DNA of 64,000 bases from Euonymus europaeus (GCA_963580455.1 OY756958.1:23262501-23326500), one strand, 5' to 3'. Positions 12,354 to 25,215 are shown, counted from the stretch's first letter. Notes: generated by a model from the letters alone, not told the origin. Numbers and translations: made by a program.

Positions 12354-12582
12354 CCCCCAGGGCATATGGCTCAGCGGCACCCAATGGGGTCTTCGGTTTG
12401 GTTAGTACGGTGGAGTCCCGAGTTCGAAGCGTGCCTTTGGCGCAGTTTCGGTCATTCTTGGTTGATTTATCGGAACGCACCCAGCGGTCCCTGTCGTTGT
12501 GTCGCATAACCTGCGACTTACATTCTACCGGCATCCCGAGGGCACGGGTCGGTAGACAGGCCCTTTGGTCCTGCCCCAACCA
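12354..12582 (+). mobile_element. tRNA-derived SINE, copy 1
   Basis: The 229-bp element is flanked by a perfect 18-bp target-site duplication, aagtaacgcaaaaggtgg (12336-12353 and 12583-12600). Its head contains a pol III A box (tggctcagcgg) and a diverged B box (gagttcgaagc), as in tRNA-derived SINEs. The 3' half (tgtcgcataacctgcgactt and onward) is shared with copy 2 at 24544-24761. The element ends ...ccccaaccaa and has no long poly-A tail. The reading frames in it are not genes. Confidence 0.88.
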
Positions 12583-15072
12583 AAGTAACGCAAAAGGTGG
12601 TATAAAGTAACGCAAGACAATGGGGTGTGTACTTTCCCGCGAACCGAAGCCAGATTGGGGAAAAGGCAGAGGTGAAAGAAATGACAAGACGAGTATAAGT
12701 TGGGTGCGGATGTGGGCCAGCTCACTGACCACCACATGTGTGGGCCGTGGGGGTTTTTTTTCCTTCTTCCCTTTTTTACATAATTGGGGTGGGGACCACT
12801 TTGATAGATAATACGTGGACGTGCAGGGCCGCAGCCACCCGAATATTCTGGAGAGGCCAATGACTTCCAAGCCCGTTTCAGGGCCCATGTATGAAGCACA
12901 AAGTTTTTTTTTCTTTTTTTAAAAAAGAACATGGTTCATGAAAGTTGCAGTAGTTTTCAATAATAATAGCCTAGTAATTGGGCTACTAGTTAGGGTAGGA
13001 TCTCCTTCTGTTTTGTGGGATCTTTATTAGTAGAATTGTAACATTGGCCATAGGGCCGGTGATGTTGCCTCAATAAACTCGTGAGATTTCTTTACCTGGG
13101 TTTAGAACAAATTTTATCATTCATCTTCGACCACAAGAAAAGTACTGAAGCTTAATTAATTAAGCTAGTAAAGCAGGAAGCGAAAGCAAAACACCGCTCC
13201 AACACGAACACCTCAAATAATGAATCTTTTAAAGGTTATAGGCAGACACTCGACTTTCACAAGGCAGAAACGTTCTTTTGACGTTCACAAATTGAATATC
13301 CTTTTTCTTCGGTATTGTAAAATCCCAGCTGAGCCCACCCATTCGACAGCTGAGCCAAATCAAAACCGGAGCCTACTAAAATAACTAATACTATTCTAAC
13401 AAGTGGTCAAGACTAGACATAAACTCAAGCGGGTAGAAAGCCTCCATAGATCCATGCTAGAAAATAACGCTAAAATTACAAGGAGTGAAATTGAATCTAT
13501 GACCACCCGCATTTGCAAGGAATTAACACTCTATAATCCCCACCTAAAGCTTCTATGTCTAACTTTTATCTCCTGTGTACTCTGTTTCTCCTTGAAGCTT
13601 TTCCTCTTCTTTTTTTTTTTTACACAGCTTTAAAGTTCCTTTCTTTCTTTCTTTATTTCATTAGCAGATGTCAGAAAACGAGAATCCAATATTAAAACGC
13701 ATCGGTTGCAAGGAAAAAAGTTACAGTCAAGATCTAACACAAATGTAAGTAGAAGGAATACTAACTTCGACAGCACATCTCCACAAACCTCTTGAACAAA
13801 TAAGATTTTACAACAAAAAAAAGTTTATGGAAGCTAACCTCAGTGAAACAGTGACTGAGCAAAGGGTGTCTCAGCCTCGCATGCAAAAGGCCTATGTCAA
13901 ACCATTCGAAGCTTTAGGATACCATTAACTCATTGCACCATGTTTCAGACAGGAAATCAGGGAGAATAAAAATAGACAAGGTAAGCTGGGTCAGATCAAA
14001 ACTTTCAGCAAGAGGTTTCAGATGTTCATAAAACATAAACTAAAATGAATATTCCCAAAAATAGTTGTCAAAACAGCTATAATTTGTCCACATAATAGCT
14101 GAGAAAGAAACTACAATTATCAATCTTGACCAGGGCATAAATCATCCACTATCAATCAGCAAATGATGAAGAAGATCCTTCTCAAGGTCTGCAACAAACC
14201 TTAAAAAGTAAGTGAGCAAGAAGCATCTCTTCAGGATCAAAGGCTAAAGTCCAATCCAAGACCACTCAATCTAAAGGGTTATAAGGAGTTCTGACTGATT
14301 GTGCCGCATTTCTTTCCATACCACTAGGCACATAGGGCACAAAAAGTACAATAAGAATTAAGACAAATTTACATCTGAGGCCTCAATTCCAGATTCAGTC
14401 CATCAACCATAGTCCATAGCATACAAGACACAAGACAGTGGCGTAGTAACACATGATCTTTCCTTCTATTCAAATGAAAGAAGAAAAAAACGAGGTATAT
14501 AACAACTCAGAAAAATGAACTCGGTTAGATCTGAGCATCATACAACTTTCAAATATGAGGTTTCAGGTGTACTAAAGAAAATCTGAGCCTCATCTTGAAT
14601 GTCACAAGGGTGCAACAGAAGACAGCTGTTCCATTGCTATTTCCCAATAATTAGCTAGAAGATATTCAATCCACTAATTTATGAACATGTATTATGCTTA
14701 ATGAGCCAGGCTGATTGTCCCCATAAAGCCAATCTGCAATCCTCACCACCAAATAGAAGATATTTTGCTTTCGCATTCCTAACTTGCTCTCCAAAGTCCA
14801 AAGCAATCCCTGCCCTATTAAGGGCAAGGCCTTTATCCACAAAGCAAGTCTTCTGCATAAGGTGGTAAGACTGGACAGTTGGCAGCAACTCGACAAAAAG
14901 CAGTGAAGACGCTCAATTGTAATTAGCTTTCAAAGGTATTTGGAATGGAATAGGGAATTCTAACTAAAACTGACTGGGGCTAGATCATGAAAAACTTCTA
15001 AATACCATATCTCACTATTTGTTCAACAATAACAGCAATAGAATCTAAATATGTTATTTTACCTTTTAATGT
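12583..15072. other. Gene-free stretch downstream of the XS-domain gene
   Basis: No protein gene is supported. At about 12930-13140 the text resembles a long-terminal-repeat remnant (tagggtaggatct, cctcaataaactcgtgag), but neither ends nor a partner copy were found. The part nearest 15072 may be the 3' UTR of the XS gene. A 69-residue minus-strand frame at 14679-14888 matches nothing I recognise. Confidence 0.4.
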
Positions 15073-18000
15073 CTACTTGAATGTTTGGATTTCCCTTTGG
15101 CTCTCAATCACAACCTTTTTTCTTGTGTCAAAATCAACCTTGTCCAGATCAGTAGCAGTTGCAAGATAGCCATATAATATCCTTGTTTTCTCCCCAGTCC
15201 TCTCATCTACCTTCACAAGCTTTGGATTTTTCTCGTTATCCTTGCCAAATGTCAAGGGCTGCAGCTTAGCCCAATCTTTGCGTCCAAGATTATCCTTATC
15301 AAAGTAGTCTACAAACCGCAAAGCCTCTTTCAGGCCCAACTGATCACCAGTAAACTTTACAAGAGTAACACCCAAATGGCCATCTCTTCCATATAAGGAC
15401 TTTGATTTGCCACTCTCGAATCCAAGATCTGGAGATGACAAACATTGGAAAGAAACAAGGGCAACAGGTTAAAGTTTAGTTCAATACTTTATGCACTGCA
15501 ATGTTTATCGGTGGCTTTAACTCTTCTATGATAAAGTAAACCAATGTTTCCCTCGAAAAGACTCGGTAATTCGAACAATGCAGAACTAAAGAACAAACTC
15601 GAAATTTTAAGAAAGCTCGACTCAACGCCAACTCCCTGATACTCAGGTCACATTGTGTTGGATTAGGTTGTTGAAATGTAATGTGCCGACAAGTAGACAC
15701 AGCTGACACATAAAATCAATCACTCCTTGGATGGATTGATACGCTATCAGGGCATCAGATCAACTGTCCATTAAAGGAAAAGAGGAAATATCTTCCTGCA
15801 TTATTGATAGCTAACAAATTGGGAAAACAATCCCTGGAAACCCTTTTAATTTACATAATAACAAAACCTACACGGCTAAATCTCACAATATGAGCCCAGC
15901 CATCAAACTACCAAACAACAAAGAATTAGCAGCTCAACTGGAGACCACGTTAACAAAGTAAAATTACAATGACCTCAACACTCCAGTTTCATCAAGAGGT
16001 TCATGCCATTTGTCTTAAATCTATTTGAGTCAGCCATCTGTCCAGGGTAAAAAACTGGCCCAAAAATCACTATTTGTCTAATCATCAATGCATTTCATAG
16101 CATAACTTAAACTACCAAAACAACTCACGACTTACATTCAGGAGAACGTGAACATTGAGTCATTGAGAGATGAAAACCCAAAGTCCCAAATACTCAATTA
16201 GAAAACTATTGTTGCAAAAACCAGTAGTACACGGTACCATTGTTGAGCCAATACAAGGGAAAACAAAGCACAACAATTCCCTGTTCATTGCTGGCATTCC
16301 TCCCTCTCCAATCTTAGCTTGAGTCCATCACAAGATTAACTTGGATTTTAGTAATTCGACTAAAACACCTAAATAATAGCCATCCCATGCTATAAAACAC
16401 TAACCACACATAGCTCAAATAAGTATAAATTTGAAGTATAAAATGAGGAAAGAATATAAAGCATATGAGCAAACTCCCAACAGGATGGCATTTGAAAATC
16501 ACGACATAAGACAAGATTAAAGAGTACTTCGGAATGAAATATGAAAGCACTAAGTATCCAAAACAACAAAGTTTCTATGAATATTTGAGCATAAAACAAA
16601 AAAGAAAGTGAATGATGCCATGAAAAAGAAGTGTCAGGTACCCAGTAAAGCATGCACCTAGCATCTTTAGTGAGAAGGCATCAGCCAAGTTACACTGGGT
16701 CAAGCAAGTAGTAACAACAAGAAATTCCAAACAATAATGAAAAGAACATGCATATCTATCAATGAGAAGTAAGAACAAGAGGAAAATGTAGCTTCAATAG
16801 AGAAGAGTGACAAATATGTATTGGAGATGCTAAGAAGAGACGAGGAAGCCAGAAAAGACATGGATAGAAGTAATAAAGTTGTAAAGAAGGGTATGGACAA
16901 TAAAGGATCAATTTAGCATGAATTTTCAGACTAGCAGGCATGAACGACATAATAGAAATCACATGGTGAATTGAAAAAATTTCATCATGGAATCATGTAG
17001 AGTCCAGGAAATAATTGATATTACGGCTTTGTTGATTATAATGAAGCAGCACAAGTATACCCAATGGAAGCAATAACGCCAACTACTAGTCTAAATTGGC
17101 GACAAAACAAAGAAATGCACAAGTGGGCATGATAAACAAAGTCTGAAACAACTAGTCCAAAAAGTCATCTACACAGATCCCTCTAACCCTCTCCCCCCTT
17201 TCCTCAATTGCCTTTTAAATGCCAATTAATTTCCTGTGGGTATTGCCCCCGTGAGCTTCATAGGATTCAGTGAGAAGATTTGACAGCACTTTTGGAGAAG
17301 GCTTCTTGCTGACAACAAGGAGAGACACTCTAAACAACATGGAGCAAAATATGGTCATCCCAAAATCAGTTTTTCTTATTGAGGACACAGCTATACATCT
17401 TAAGAAGTTTTGTCAAGGTTATTTGACTAAATTTTAGGATGAAAAGAAGTTCTATTGTTTGTGAATGCCTGTGGCGATATCACATTGAAGAAGCGTGATT
17501 GAGGAATAATTTATCCATGCACATCATTCCCTCGACCAGGTAACGACTAACAGCATAATATTGGTAACATAGAAAATAAGTGGCACAAATACCTCTTATT
17601 TTGCTATCCATTGCTTTGTTTCCTAAACCTTCCATGCGGCCCTCTTTACCCTTCCCTGTGATTGTGTTACGAATTATCACCATAGGGGGCCACATAACCA
17701 GATCATCCTTGTTTGCTGCTACTTCATCAACAGGAAACAACTGATAGGCTTTTGAGTTATCAGGGGGCTTTGAGTAGTTCCACCCCATCAACACACAAAG
17801 AGCCTTGTGTAAACCCAAGTGATCCACAAGCAAGTCGGCATTATCATAGTTGTATGAATGCATTACAAGACCATGCGTATCTGCAAACTCTTTAGACGAC
17901 CTGTAGTTTTGCATATCAAGAGCATCGAGGCATTACACTTCAGGTTTTCCTCGCGGATATGGATATCAGCCACAAGTTCTAATTATGGGTAATAAAGGTA

Positions 18001-21000
18001 ACAAATGAAACAGTCTGAAAAACAAATTCAAGGCACAGACAAACAGCTAAAGATCGAGTATACATATAATAGAACCCAAAATAGCAAGGTCTCTTCTGGC
18101 TAGACAAAACTGCCCCAATGGAAACTAAATACTGAACAAAAATGAAATAAAAAAGCTGACAGTTATCCAGATGCTAGCCAGATAATTTCAATATTGAAGA
18201 TATACAATATTAGTAAATAGTAACCGAGCAAACCTACTGTGTCATCAAAAATCAATTCTTCTCACAACTGTGACCCATGCCATTTTACACCCCAAACATG
18301 TCTTCCTCAGCTTCGATCCATGGTCTTCATTCACATGATAAACCATTTCATAACACTGCACTCATCTTTTGCTCAATTGGTTTCTCTAGTCTCCACCAAT
18401 TCAGCTTCTGTACGGTCATCCCAAGATCAATAAGACTAAGAATTTTAAAAATATGTATAAGCTCACGAATGATTATACCAGATAGAAAATAAACATAAGC
18501 TTCAGGCCCGTGTATCTTCTTAATTTCCCTTCTTTTGTAAACTTCACAGCTATTTTAACTTTCTCCTCAAAGTTTCAGTGAAAGTCATAAAAATCTAGCT
18601 TCATCATTCTGTACTCAATTACGTTTTTTCCGATATCTTTTTTTAAAACAATGAATATAAATTTCACTGCAAGGCACCAGAGTGTATGTTCAGTTATCAA
18701 TGGATAACCATAATCACTCCTCTCAATTCACCAACAAATGAAGAGAGGTACAAGGAAAAACAATGCAATAACAGGCAGAGATAAAAACAAAGTAATTTAG
18801 GGAGGAAAAAAAAAAGAAACTCTCACATCAAACCCACACCTTTGAGAAGGTAAGATCACATAATAGGAAAAAATTCTAAGCCCTGACCTTAATTGTACAT
18901 GGTGTTGATGCTAATTCACACAACTATAAAATAACTGACCATTTAAACAGGAAATGCAGATAAGAAATGCATTAGAATGAAACGGGAATAAAATAAGACA
19001 CCATGTTGCGGTTGCATAATTGCAGCACCACACAAAATTTGAAGTTTTGAACATCACTAATTCGTCGAAAGACATGGTATCATATGTTCACGATGATTTA
19101 ATTTTCTAGTACACAGCCAACTACAGGTCCCATGTTAATGGTTAATGCAATTACAAACAATTCAATTTAAGGGATTAAGGAAGAGCTAGAACCGGAAAAA
19201 GACAACTCAAACAATGTCCAGAAAGCCTCCAAATTCCATGTAATAAGTAAGATGAATGCACCTAAGTAATACATCATTGGGCTCAAACAACAAGTAATAC
19301 AAGAAAAAAATCATCTGCAGATCAACGTGAGGCAGCAAAACATATAATATTCATGGTACATTACACATAGGATAACATATAAACAGGCAAATCTGATTTA
19401 AATTCAAGACACTGGAAATACTTTCAGTTTACTAACATCCAGGTCAAACTCATTGCTGAAGTAACAAGGTACCCACTGCAAGAAGATTAAGGAACACATA
19501 AAAGTTATGGCCAACAAAAAGATTGACCTAACTTCTCCGCCTTCAGATGTAATTCAAAACTTTGTTTTCTTTATGAGTCTTGTTCTAGTAATTTATATTT
19601 TTGTATGACCAGACTTCATTTTTTTTTCTGGTGCTTTACTTCAGCCTATGATGTCGAGAGGAAGTTCACATTTCTATAAAGTTACTTAAGTTGAGGTGTC
19701 ATTTTAAGAATCCTACACAAGGCAACCGGGCCCAGTTATATCCCAACATATAAACCTACCTGCCAACCCCTTTTGTAATAAATTAATACACTGCTGAAAC
19801 CTTTTTCCTGCTGGACTTTCTTCTATGTTTTCTGCTGCACACCTTTTCCCCATTCTTTTCTAGCCCTTTCCTTGCTTTTTTTTCTAGCCTCCTTCTACTA
19901 CCCTCTTTCCTTTTCTGCACATCAAATCTGGGCTGGAATACTGCTTTCTGGGCCATAATTATCATATTTTTGTTTCCATTCAGCCAAAATTTCTTCTCTT
20001 ACTGAGGCTGGTTGATTTCTTCTGCAGTTTCATCTTCAATTTTGCAGCTGACCTAGTCGCTTTTTCTCTTTACTTTCCTTCCACTACCCATTCCCATTAC
20101 TCCTTGCTTCGAATCTTTACAGGTCATCAATTGAGACTTGAGACTTGATTCTGGTTCCCTTGAGAGATTGATTCTAGTTCCCTTGACAAACCAGGTTTGT
20201 ACTTAGCTTAATAGATTGTTTTCAATTTTGTTCATTATTACTTTAATTTTGGGAAGTTTTAGTTCTACCTTGCAAGATCTCCATTTCATATTCTAAACCT
20301 AGGATTGCATCACCTTCCGCAGGAAAATTCGTATGAGAATAGCCATCAATCAATCACAAAGGGGCAACAAAGTAAAGAAAGTAAAGACTACCAACTCAAA
20401 ACAGAAATCTTTACCATGTGCAGATCCATTATACCCATGAAGATAACGTATGAAGTAATCAGAAGACAGACCTAGTTAGTACAAGAATAAACAAAGATAC
20501 AGATTCCCTCATATTCGCAATTTCTATTGAAGAAAAAATAACAGAGGTTCTTATCACAAGAATAAAAGCCTCACTGATGAGTTATGATCGGAATGCAAAG
20601 CTCTATGGATAAAAACCATTCTAGTTGAATTGTAACATTGGATCGGAATCGGAGAAGGGGTGTAAAATCATAATCGTAAAATCATAAAATTTTACATACT
20701 ATTTAAAATTAAGAATAATTACCAAAATACCAATACAAGACATTATCAAATAATAACCATAAGGTTCATAAGAACATAATGCAACTAAAAATAGAAACCA
20801 CATCTTGCTGCACCAGAATATAAACCACAAAAGCTGGTAGTACAAAAAAAAATGAAAAATATTTTTTAAAAAAAGGATGGTTAGGTGATCTGAGGTCTGA
20901 GCTCATGCTCAAAGATGGAGGTTTCAGAACAAGGAATTATCTTCCAATCACAGCAATCCCAAGCCAGAATCTAAAATAAAAGATGAAAATAAGGCTCAGA

Positions 21001-24000
21001 CACGCACAAATGCAGTCATCAAATAAATATATAGTCCACGATTTCAGGATCGAGAAATGTAACATATCATCATCGCCTCATCAATAACAAAATAATCAAA
21101 TGACTACAAAAACTTTAAAAAGGAAAAAGTTTGGAAGAAGATTTTCGGAGGCGAGAAATGAGAGGTGCAGAAATTGGAAGCCCTAACAACTCAACGGAGC
21201 CTTTATATGAGAACCAAGATATGTGCTTCCCCCAATAAGGCCCACTAACTTTGTTGGGCTGGCTCCATATCAGTACAGCCTGGCCCAGTTGCTCCTTATC
21301 AATTGACCTTTTTCAAAAAAAAAAAATCAAAAAAAACCTTTCAACTTAACTTGCTGAAAACCTGAAATCGTGATAACCGTTGAGACAAAAGCAATTTTGT
21401 ACTATCCCCAGCCGATAGCGATTACACTACTATTTAGATCGCTGACTATGATCAAGATCACGATTTTGACTACCATGATAAAAACCACAGCTTCTATACC
21501 ATAGTAATTGATATAAGCTTTCTCCCCACCAATGACGAATATACTACAAACCCAAAGATAAAATAAAAGTAACAAGGGAAGAGAGCTACTAGCCTACTAA
21601 TTTCATGTTAAGATACCAAGAATAATGCACAACGAAAATTTCAAATAATCACAAAGTTGTGTCCTCGAAACAATCAAATGATACGAACAAACCTGGAAAA
21701 GAAAAAAAAGAGAGGAAGTTATAGTGGCGATGGAAATAATGACCCTCAATACATCATGACAAGAAAACTGTGCAAAATGATCAGTGACTATCATGAGAAG
21801 AAACATTCTTATAAGCAAGGACCTAAGCTAAAAAAATCCCGCATGACAGGAACATGCATAAATATCCATAAAACCTATGGATAAGGAATATCAAGCCAAA
21901 AAACTAGCTTAGGCCCAATCCAAATTAGGCTTTTTTAAGCTAATTGCCCGCAATCTTCTCCAAATAATCCACAGAAACAAGATTTACAAACTATGAAAGA
22001 ATCCAACCAAAAATTGAGCAACTAAGCATCGAAGTGTAAAATGATGCAAGCATTCAGAATTTTATTAGAAACGTTTGCTAACCACAAAAAATGACATACA
22101 GATCTGAATACACAATAATGATCTTCATTCCTCGGTTACAAAACACAGACAAATCAATATATTCTTCTCACCTTTTAGCAATACCTCAGATTAAGAAAAG
22201 ATCCAGCAATCTAAACATGAGGTACTCCTCTTGATTAATCTATGGAAGCATAAAATACATGGAATAGAAGGAAGTGTCTCACAAATTACATGATATGGTG
22301 AACTGGCTTATGAGAAATTAACATGGAAAGAGGCACTCTCGAACATTTCATAGAGGAAAGACAGATAATTTAGAACGCTTGATTCTGATATAAACTCTGC
22401 GTACTATAACCAAACAAACATGCTTGCACGCATGTGCTATTGATGCACGGGGAAATTATTGAATTCTGACTTTACTGGACAAAAAAAGGTTTCATCGAAA
22501 CTGTTTTAGTCAAAGCAAAGGGTATCTATCTAATATGGAAAATCAAAAAACTATCAACTAGTTTGAAAATTCTACCTAGCCCCTAATTATACTGTTAAGG
22601 ATCATATTGCAGAACACAAAATGTATACTAGTTATAAAATCAACCATCTCATCATTTTTCTATAAATTTGAAGGGAGTAAAAATCAAATCAAAACTCATC
22701 ATTGGCATAGACCATAGAGGAAAGAAATATGAGATCTAAATAATTAAGCAAAGTGTCGGACTATAATATCTTCAGTTTGGCAAGCCCTAATTTGACCACC
22801 TCAAAACTCAGCAAGTATGCCAGGTCAGTAACAAATCCTCCAAGCATAATCAATTTGCAAACATACCAATCTCAAGCGCAAAATAATCTGAACACATGGA
22901 ACCAAAAAATTAATCATGGAGCATATTCAAGACACAAAAACATCAGAAGAGTTTGCAAAAGAGAGTATAAGAAGTAGGTATTTCCAACATGTACTCACCA
23001 AAACTACATGTCTCCTAGAATAATCTACATATATACTACATACAAATGATCATTTTAATTTTTTTTTAAGGAATAACATCACCCGAGCTAGCTTTTATAA
23101 GATCTTAAACTCATCCTGCAACACAGAGATTAAAACAAACCAGCAAAGTCGCATCCTTCCTCAATACAGTGATTGAAAAGGTTTTGTCACCACATCAAAA
23201 CCTGAAACGATCTGAGATACTTCCTCATAAGCAATCTTAACAGGACATTCACCACTAGTAAAGTTATAAACACACAATAACAACAAAGAAGAAAAACCAG
23301 CCCAATTTCACCAAACCTGCCACAGGCAACAAATGGAATGCGCCCTTGCTTCCCATCCTCCAAGTAAATCCTCCTCTGCCCTACGTTCTCATTGATCACT
23401 TTTACGAAGTGCATGAACGCCTTCTTTAGCGCAGCCTGGTCTACCTCCAGATGCTTAGGCTTCATATTTCCATGCCCTGCTTCGGTTCTCATATACTTGG
23501 GCGCCCTCATTTCGTCCCCTCCACTACGGGAAGGGCTACTTGTTCCCGCTGAGAAATGGTCCAGGGCAGGCTCCAGCGGATAACCATTAGGGTTAAAGAA
23601 CTGCTTTTGCCTCTCGTCCTCCGCCCCGTATTTCCTCTTGGAGGACCCATCTCCCGGTCTCACGAACAGATTCCAGCTATCCATATCGTCCCGAAACCCT
23701 CCGGGACTCATTGGTACATTATGTGGGAAACGGCCGTAACCCCCCATTTCGGGGACGCCAAGCATGGGCTAGGCAGCGGGTGTGGAAGATCCTGGTAATC
23801 AGGAGGGAGGGCGAAGTAAGAGCGGACACTGCCATCGGAGAGAGCGATAGTACGACAGTCCAATACGTGTAAGCCGTAGGACGCGGGAGGCGGTAGCCTC
23901 AAGGCCACGGAGAGGTCAGGGAAGGGGAACGGGCCTACAGGAGGGAGGCGCGGGGGTTGGACTTCAGCGTTGGCCATGGGCTTGGAGTGAGCAGCAGGGC

Positions 24001-24220
24001 TCTGGGTTACGACTGGCTTGGGAGTGGCCGGGTTTGAGGGCGGTCTATTGTGCTTCGAATCGGAGGATTTCGGGTCGGGTGGCATGTTGCTGCTATTACT
24101 GTTGTTTTTAGAGGCGGCGGCGCGGGATGAAGATTCCCAGCGGGATTTTCGATGTGAAAGGGATGAGGATGGTGGTGGCGGCCTGTGGGAGGATGATTTC
24201 GGGTAGGAACCACCGGGCAT
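15073..24220 (-). CDS. XS-domain protein, frame interrupted by one missing base
   Basis: Three coding exons: 23317-24220, 17593-17900 and 15073-15428. Introns are unusually long (5.4 kb and 2.2 kb). The N-terminus is rich in Ser, Pro and Arg. The family blocks are LHVLDCRTIALSDGSVRSYF, QRRIYLEDGKQGRIPFVACGR, the XS domain (WPPMVIIRNT, GRMEGLGNKAMDSKIR) and LYGRDGHLGVTLVKFTGDQ. XS domains bind RNA in SGS3; this subfamily (At3g22430-like, from memory) is uncharacterised. Exon joins are in frame (CGRSSKEF, KIRDLGFE). Within exon 1 the frame changes between LPPDYQDLPHPLPSP and MLGVPEMGGYGRFP, near 23766-23772. Exon lengths total 1568 nt, and one added base in the CCC run gives 1569 (522 residues). 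This is either a sequence error or a real frameshift. The large intron contains a snoRNA candidate. Confidence 0.85.
19560..20350. other. Unexplained pyrimidine-rich stretch within the XS intron
   Basis: The plus strand here is unusually rich in C and T, and contains two similar phrases (gattctggttcccttgagag and gattctagttcccttgacaa, about 20147-20191). It differs from the purine-rich intron around it and could be a transposon end or an old promoter. No terminal repeats or reading frame support a specific identity. Confidence 0.3.
20992..21078 (-). ncRNA. C/D-box snoRNA candidate
   Basis: Read on the minus strand, an 87-nt unit has every C/D landmark in order. A terminal stem strand AGGC (21078-21075) is followed by box C ATGATGA (21073-21067), box D' CTGA (21047-21044), box C' TGATGA (21021-21016), box D CTGA (20999-20996) and the closing strand GCCT (20995-20992). 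The stem strands are exactly complementary. Guide segments would be the bases just upstream of D' (ATTTCTCGATC) and D (ATTTGTGCGTGT). I could not assign an rRNA target from memory. It lies in the 5.4 kb intron of the XS gene on the same strand, about 95 nt downstream of the expected start of a TATA and site II promoter. This suggests independent transcription, as is usual for plant snoRNA genes. Boxes and stem are seen; function is inferred. Confidence 0.65.
21175..21290 (-). promoter_or_regulatory. Promoter-like cluster: site II elements, TATA, TTAGGG
   Basis: On the minus strand, reading toward the snoRNA, there are TGGGCC (21281-21287 region), GGGCT-type and TGGGCC motifs at 21254-21259 and 21238-21247, then CATATAAAGG (TATA, 21200-21210), then GTTGTTAGGGCTT (21179-21190). 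Site II (TGGGCY) plus telo-box-like words plus TATA is the known layout of plant snoRNA and ribosomal-protein promoters. Nothing else in this intron needs a promoter on this strand except the snoRNA candidate. Confidence 0.5.
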
Positions 24221-24543
24221 TCTGGGTTGTGGAGTTTAGGGTTTCTAAAAGCGATGCATATTAGAGCGAATGAACTACAGATCCACTGATGATGGCGACG
24301 AAGATAGTAAGAACGTCGGACAATCAGGTAAAATCTGTGCCGTCGAACAATGAGCCCTTGCGTTATACGGGACAGTTTCATGTCCACCCCTCTTCGGCCA
24401 GCAGCCCTCTTAATAATCATTAGATTTTAAAATATAATTATTAGTTTTTAAATATGCTTAATAAAAATAAAATTATTTGATCAATTTAATTAAAATAAAA
24501 AGACAGTTACACATATCATAAAGTGCAAGAAAAATATAGAATA

Positions 24544-24761
24544 GCCCCCAGGGCATATGGCTCAGCGGCACCAGCTGTGGTCTCAAGTTTGGGGTAAGGC
24601 GGAGTCCCGGGTTCGAGTCGGCCAATGTGCACGCTCACTTGGTGATTTAACCTGCCCACTCAGCTGTCCCTGTCGTTGTGTCGCATAACCTGCGACTTAC
24701 ATTCCACTGGCATTCCGAGGGCACAGGTCAGTGGACGGGTCCTTAGGTCCCGCCCCAACCT
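24544..24761 (+). mobile_element. tRNA-derived SINE, copy 2
   Basis: A 218-bp relative of the element at 12354-12582, flanked by a perfect 17-bp target-site duplication aagaaaaatatagaata (24527-24543 and 24762-24778). The A box is tggctcagcgg and the B box gggttcgagtc, closer to consensus than in copy 1. The two copies begin with the same cccccagggcatatggctca and share tgtcgcataacctgcgactt. The middle (about 24580-24660) differs more than the ends. Confidence 0.9.
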
Positions 24762-24899
24762 AAGAAAAATATAGAATAAAAAAATAATAAATTGTGAATG
24801 ATAATAGAAGAGCGTAACATTGATGGGATCATCAACATCCCCACAAATTAGCATTTTTTAGTTCTGAAATTAAAAAAATATTCATAACATCCTAAAAAT

Positions 24900-25215
24900 T
24901 CATCAATAATATTAATTATCGATTGAAAATTTGTGTCGTTAAAACCCTCGTAGGTAATCTAAACATTGATGGGAAAAATTTCTTTGATAAATTTTTTTCG
25001 TCGATAAATATTGACATAAATTTCGTCAATGATCTGTCGGCAAAAAATAAAAAAATTAAATTCCGTCTGTAATCTTTGGACAACAAATTATTATTTTTAA
25101 TTTTTAATTTCATCAGTAATCCATCGGCAAAAAAATAAAAAAATATTTATTCGCAAAAAAAATAAAAAATTGTTGTCGTCGCTTTGTTAAATTTTTCATT
25201 AGTAATAATCTAAAT
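24900..25215. repeat. AT-rich repeat resembling CACTA subterminal sequence
   Basis: The short phrases tcgtcgataaat, tcgtcaatgatctgtcggc, catcagtaatccatcggc and gttgtcgtcgctttg recur in diverged form. Such degenerate cgtcgg/tcggc clusters are typical of the subterminal parts of plant CACTA transposons. No CACTA terminus or 3-bp duplication was found, so it is probably a fragment. Confidence 0.3.

Noticed and set aside
12316..12932. Overlapping frames of 135-190 codons
   Set aside because: They run through the SINE at 12354-12582 and its GC-rich flank. The same peptide words recur in the second SINE copy, so they reflect repeat DNA, not a gene.
12930..13140. Possible LTR retrotransposon remnant
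   Set aside because: Wording is LTR-like, but no TG...CA ends, second LTR or coding domain was found.
14666..14896. Two overlapping minus-strand frames near the XS gene 3' end
   Set aside because: The peptides match no family I know, and the XS coding sequence already ends at 15073.
20885..20970. Second snoRNA next to the C/D candidate
   Set aside because: On the minus strand there is a CTGA but no good box C and no terminal D box; an H/ACA fold is also unconvincing.
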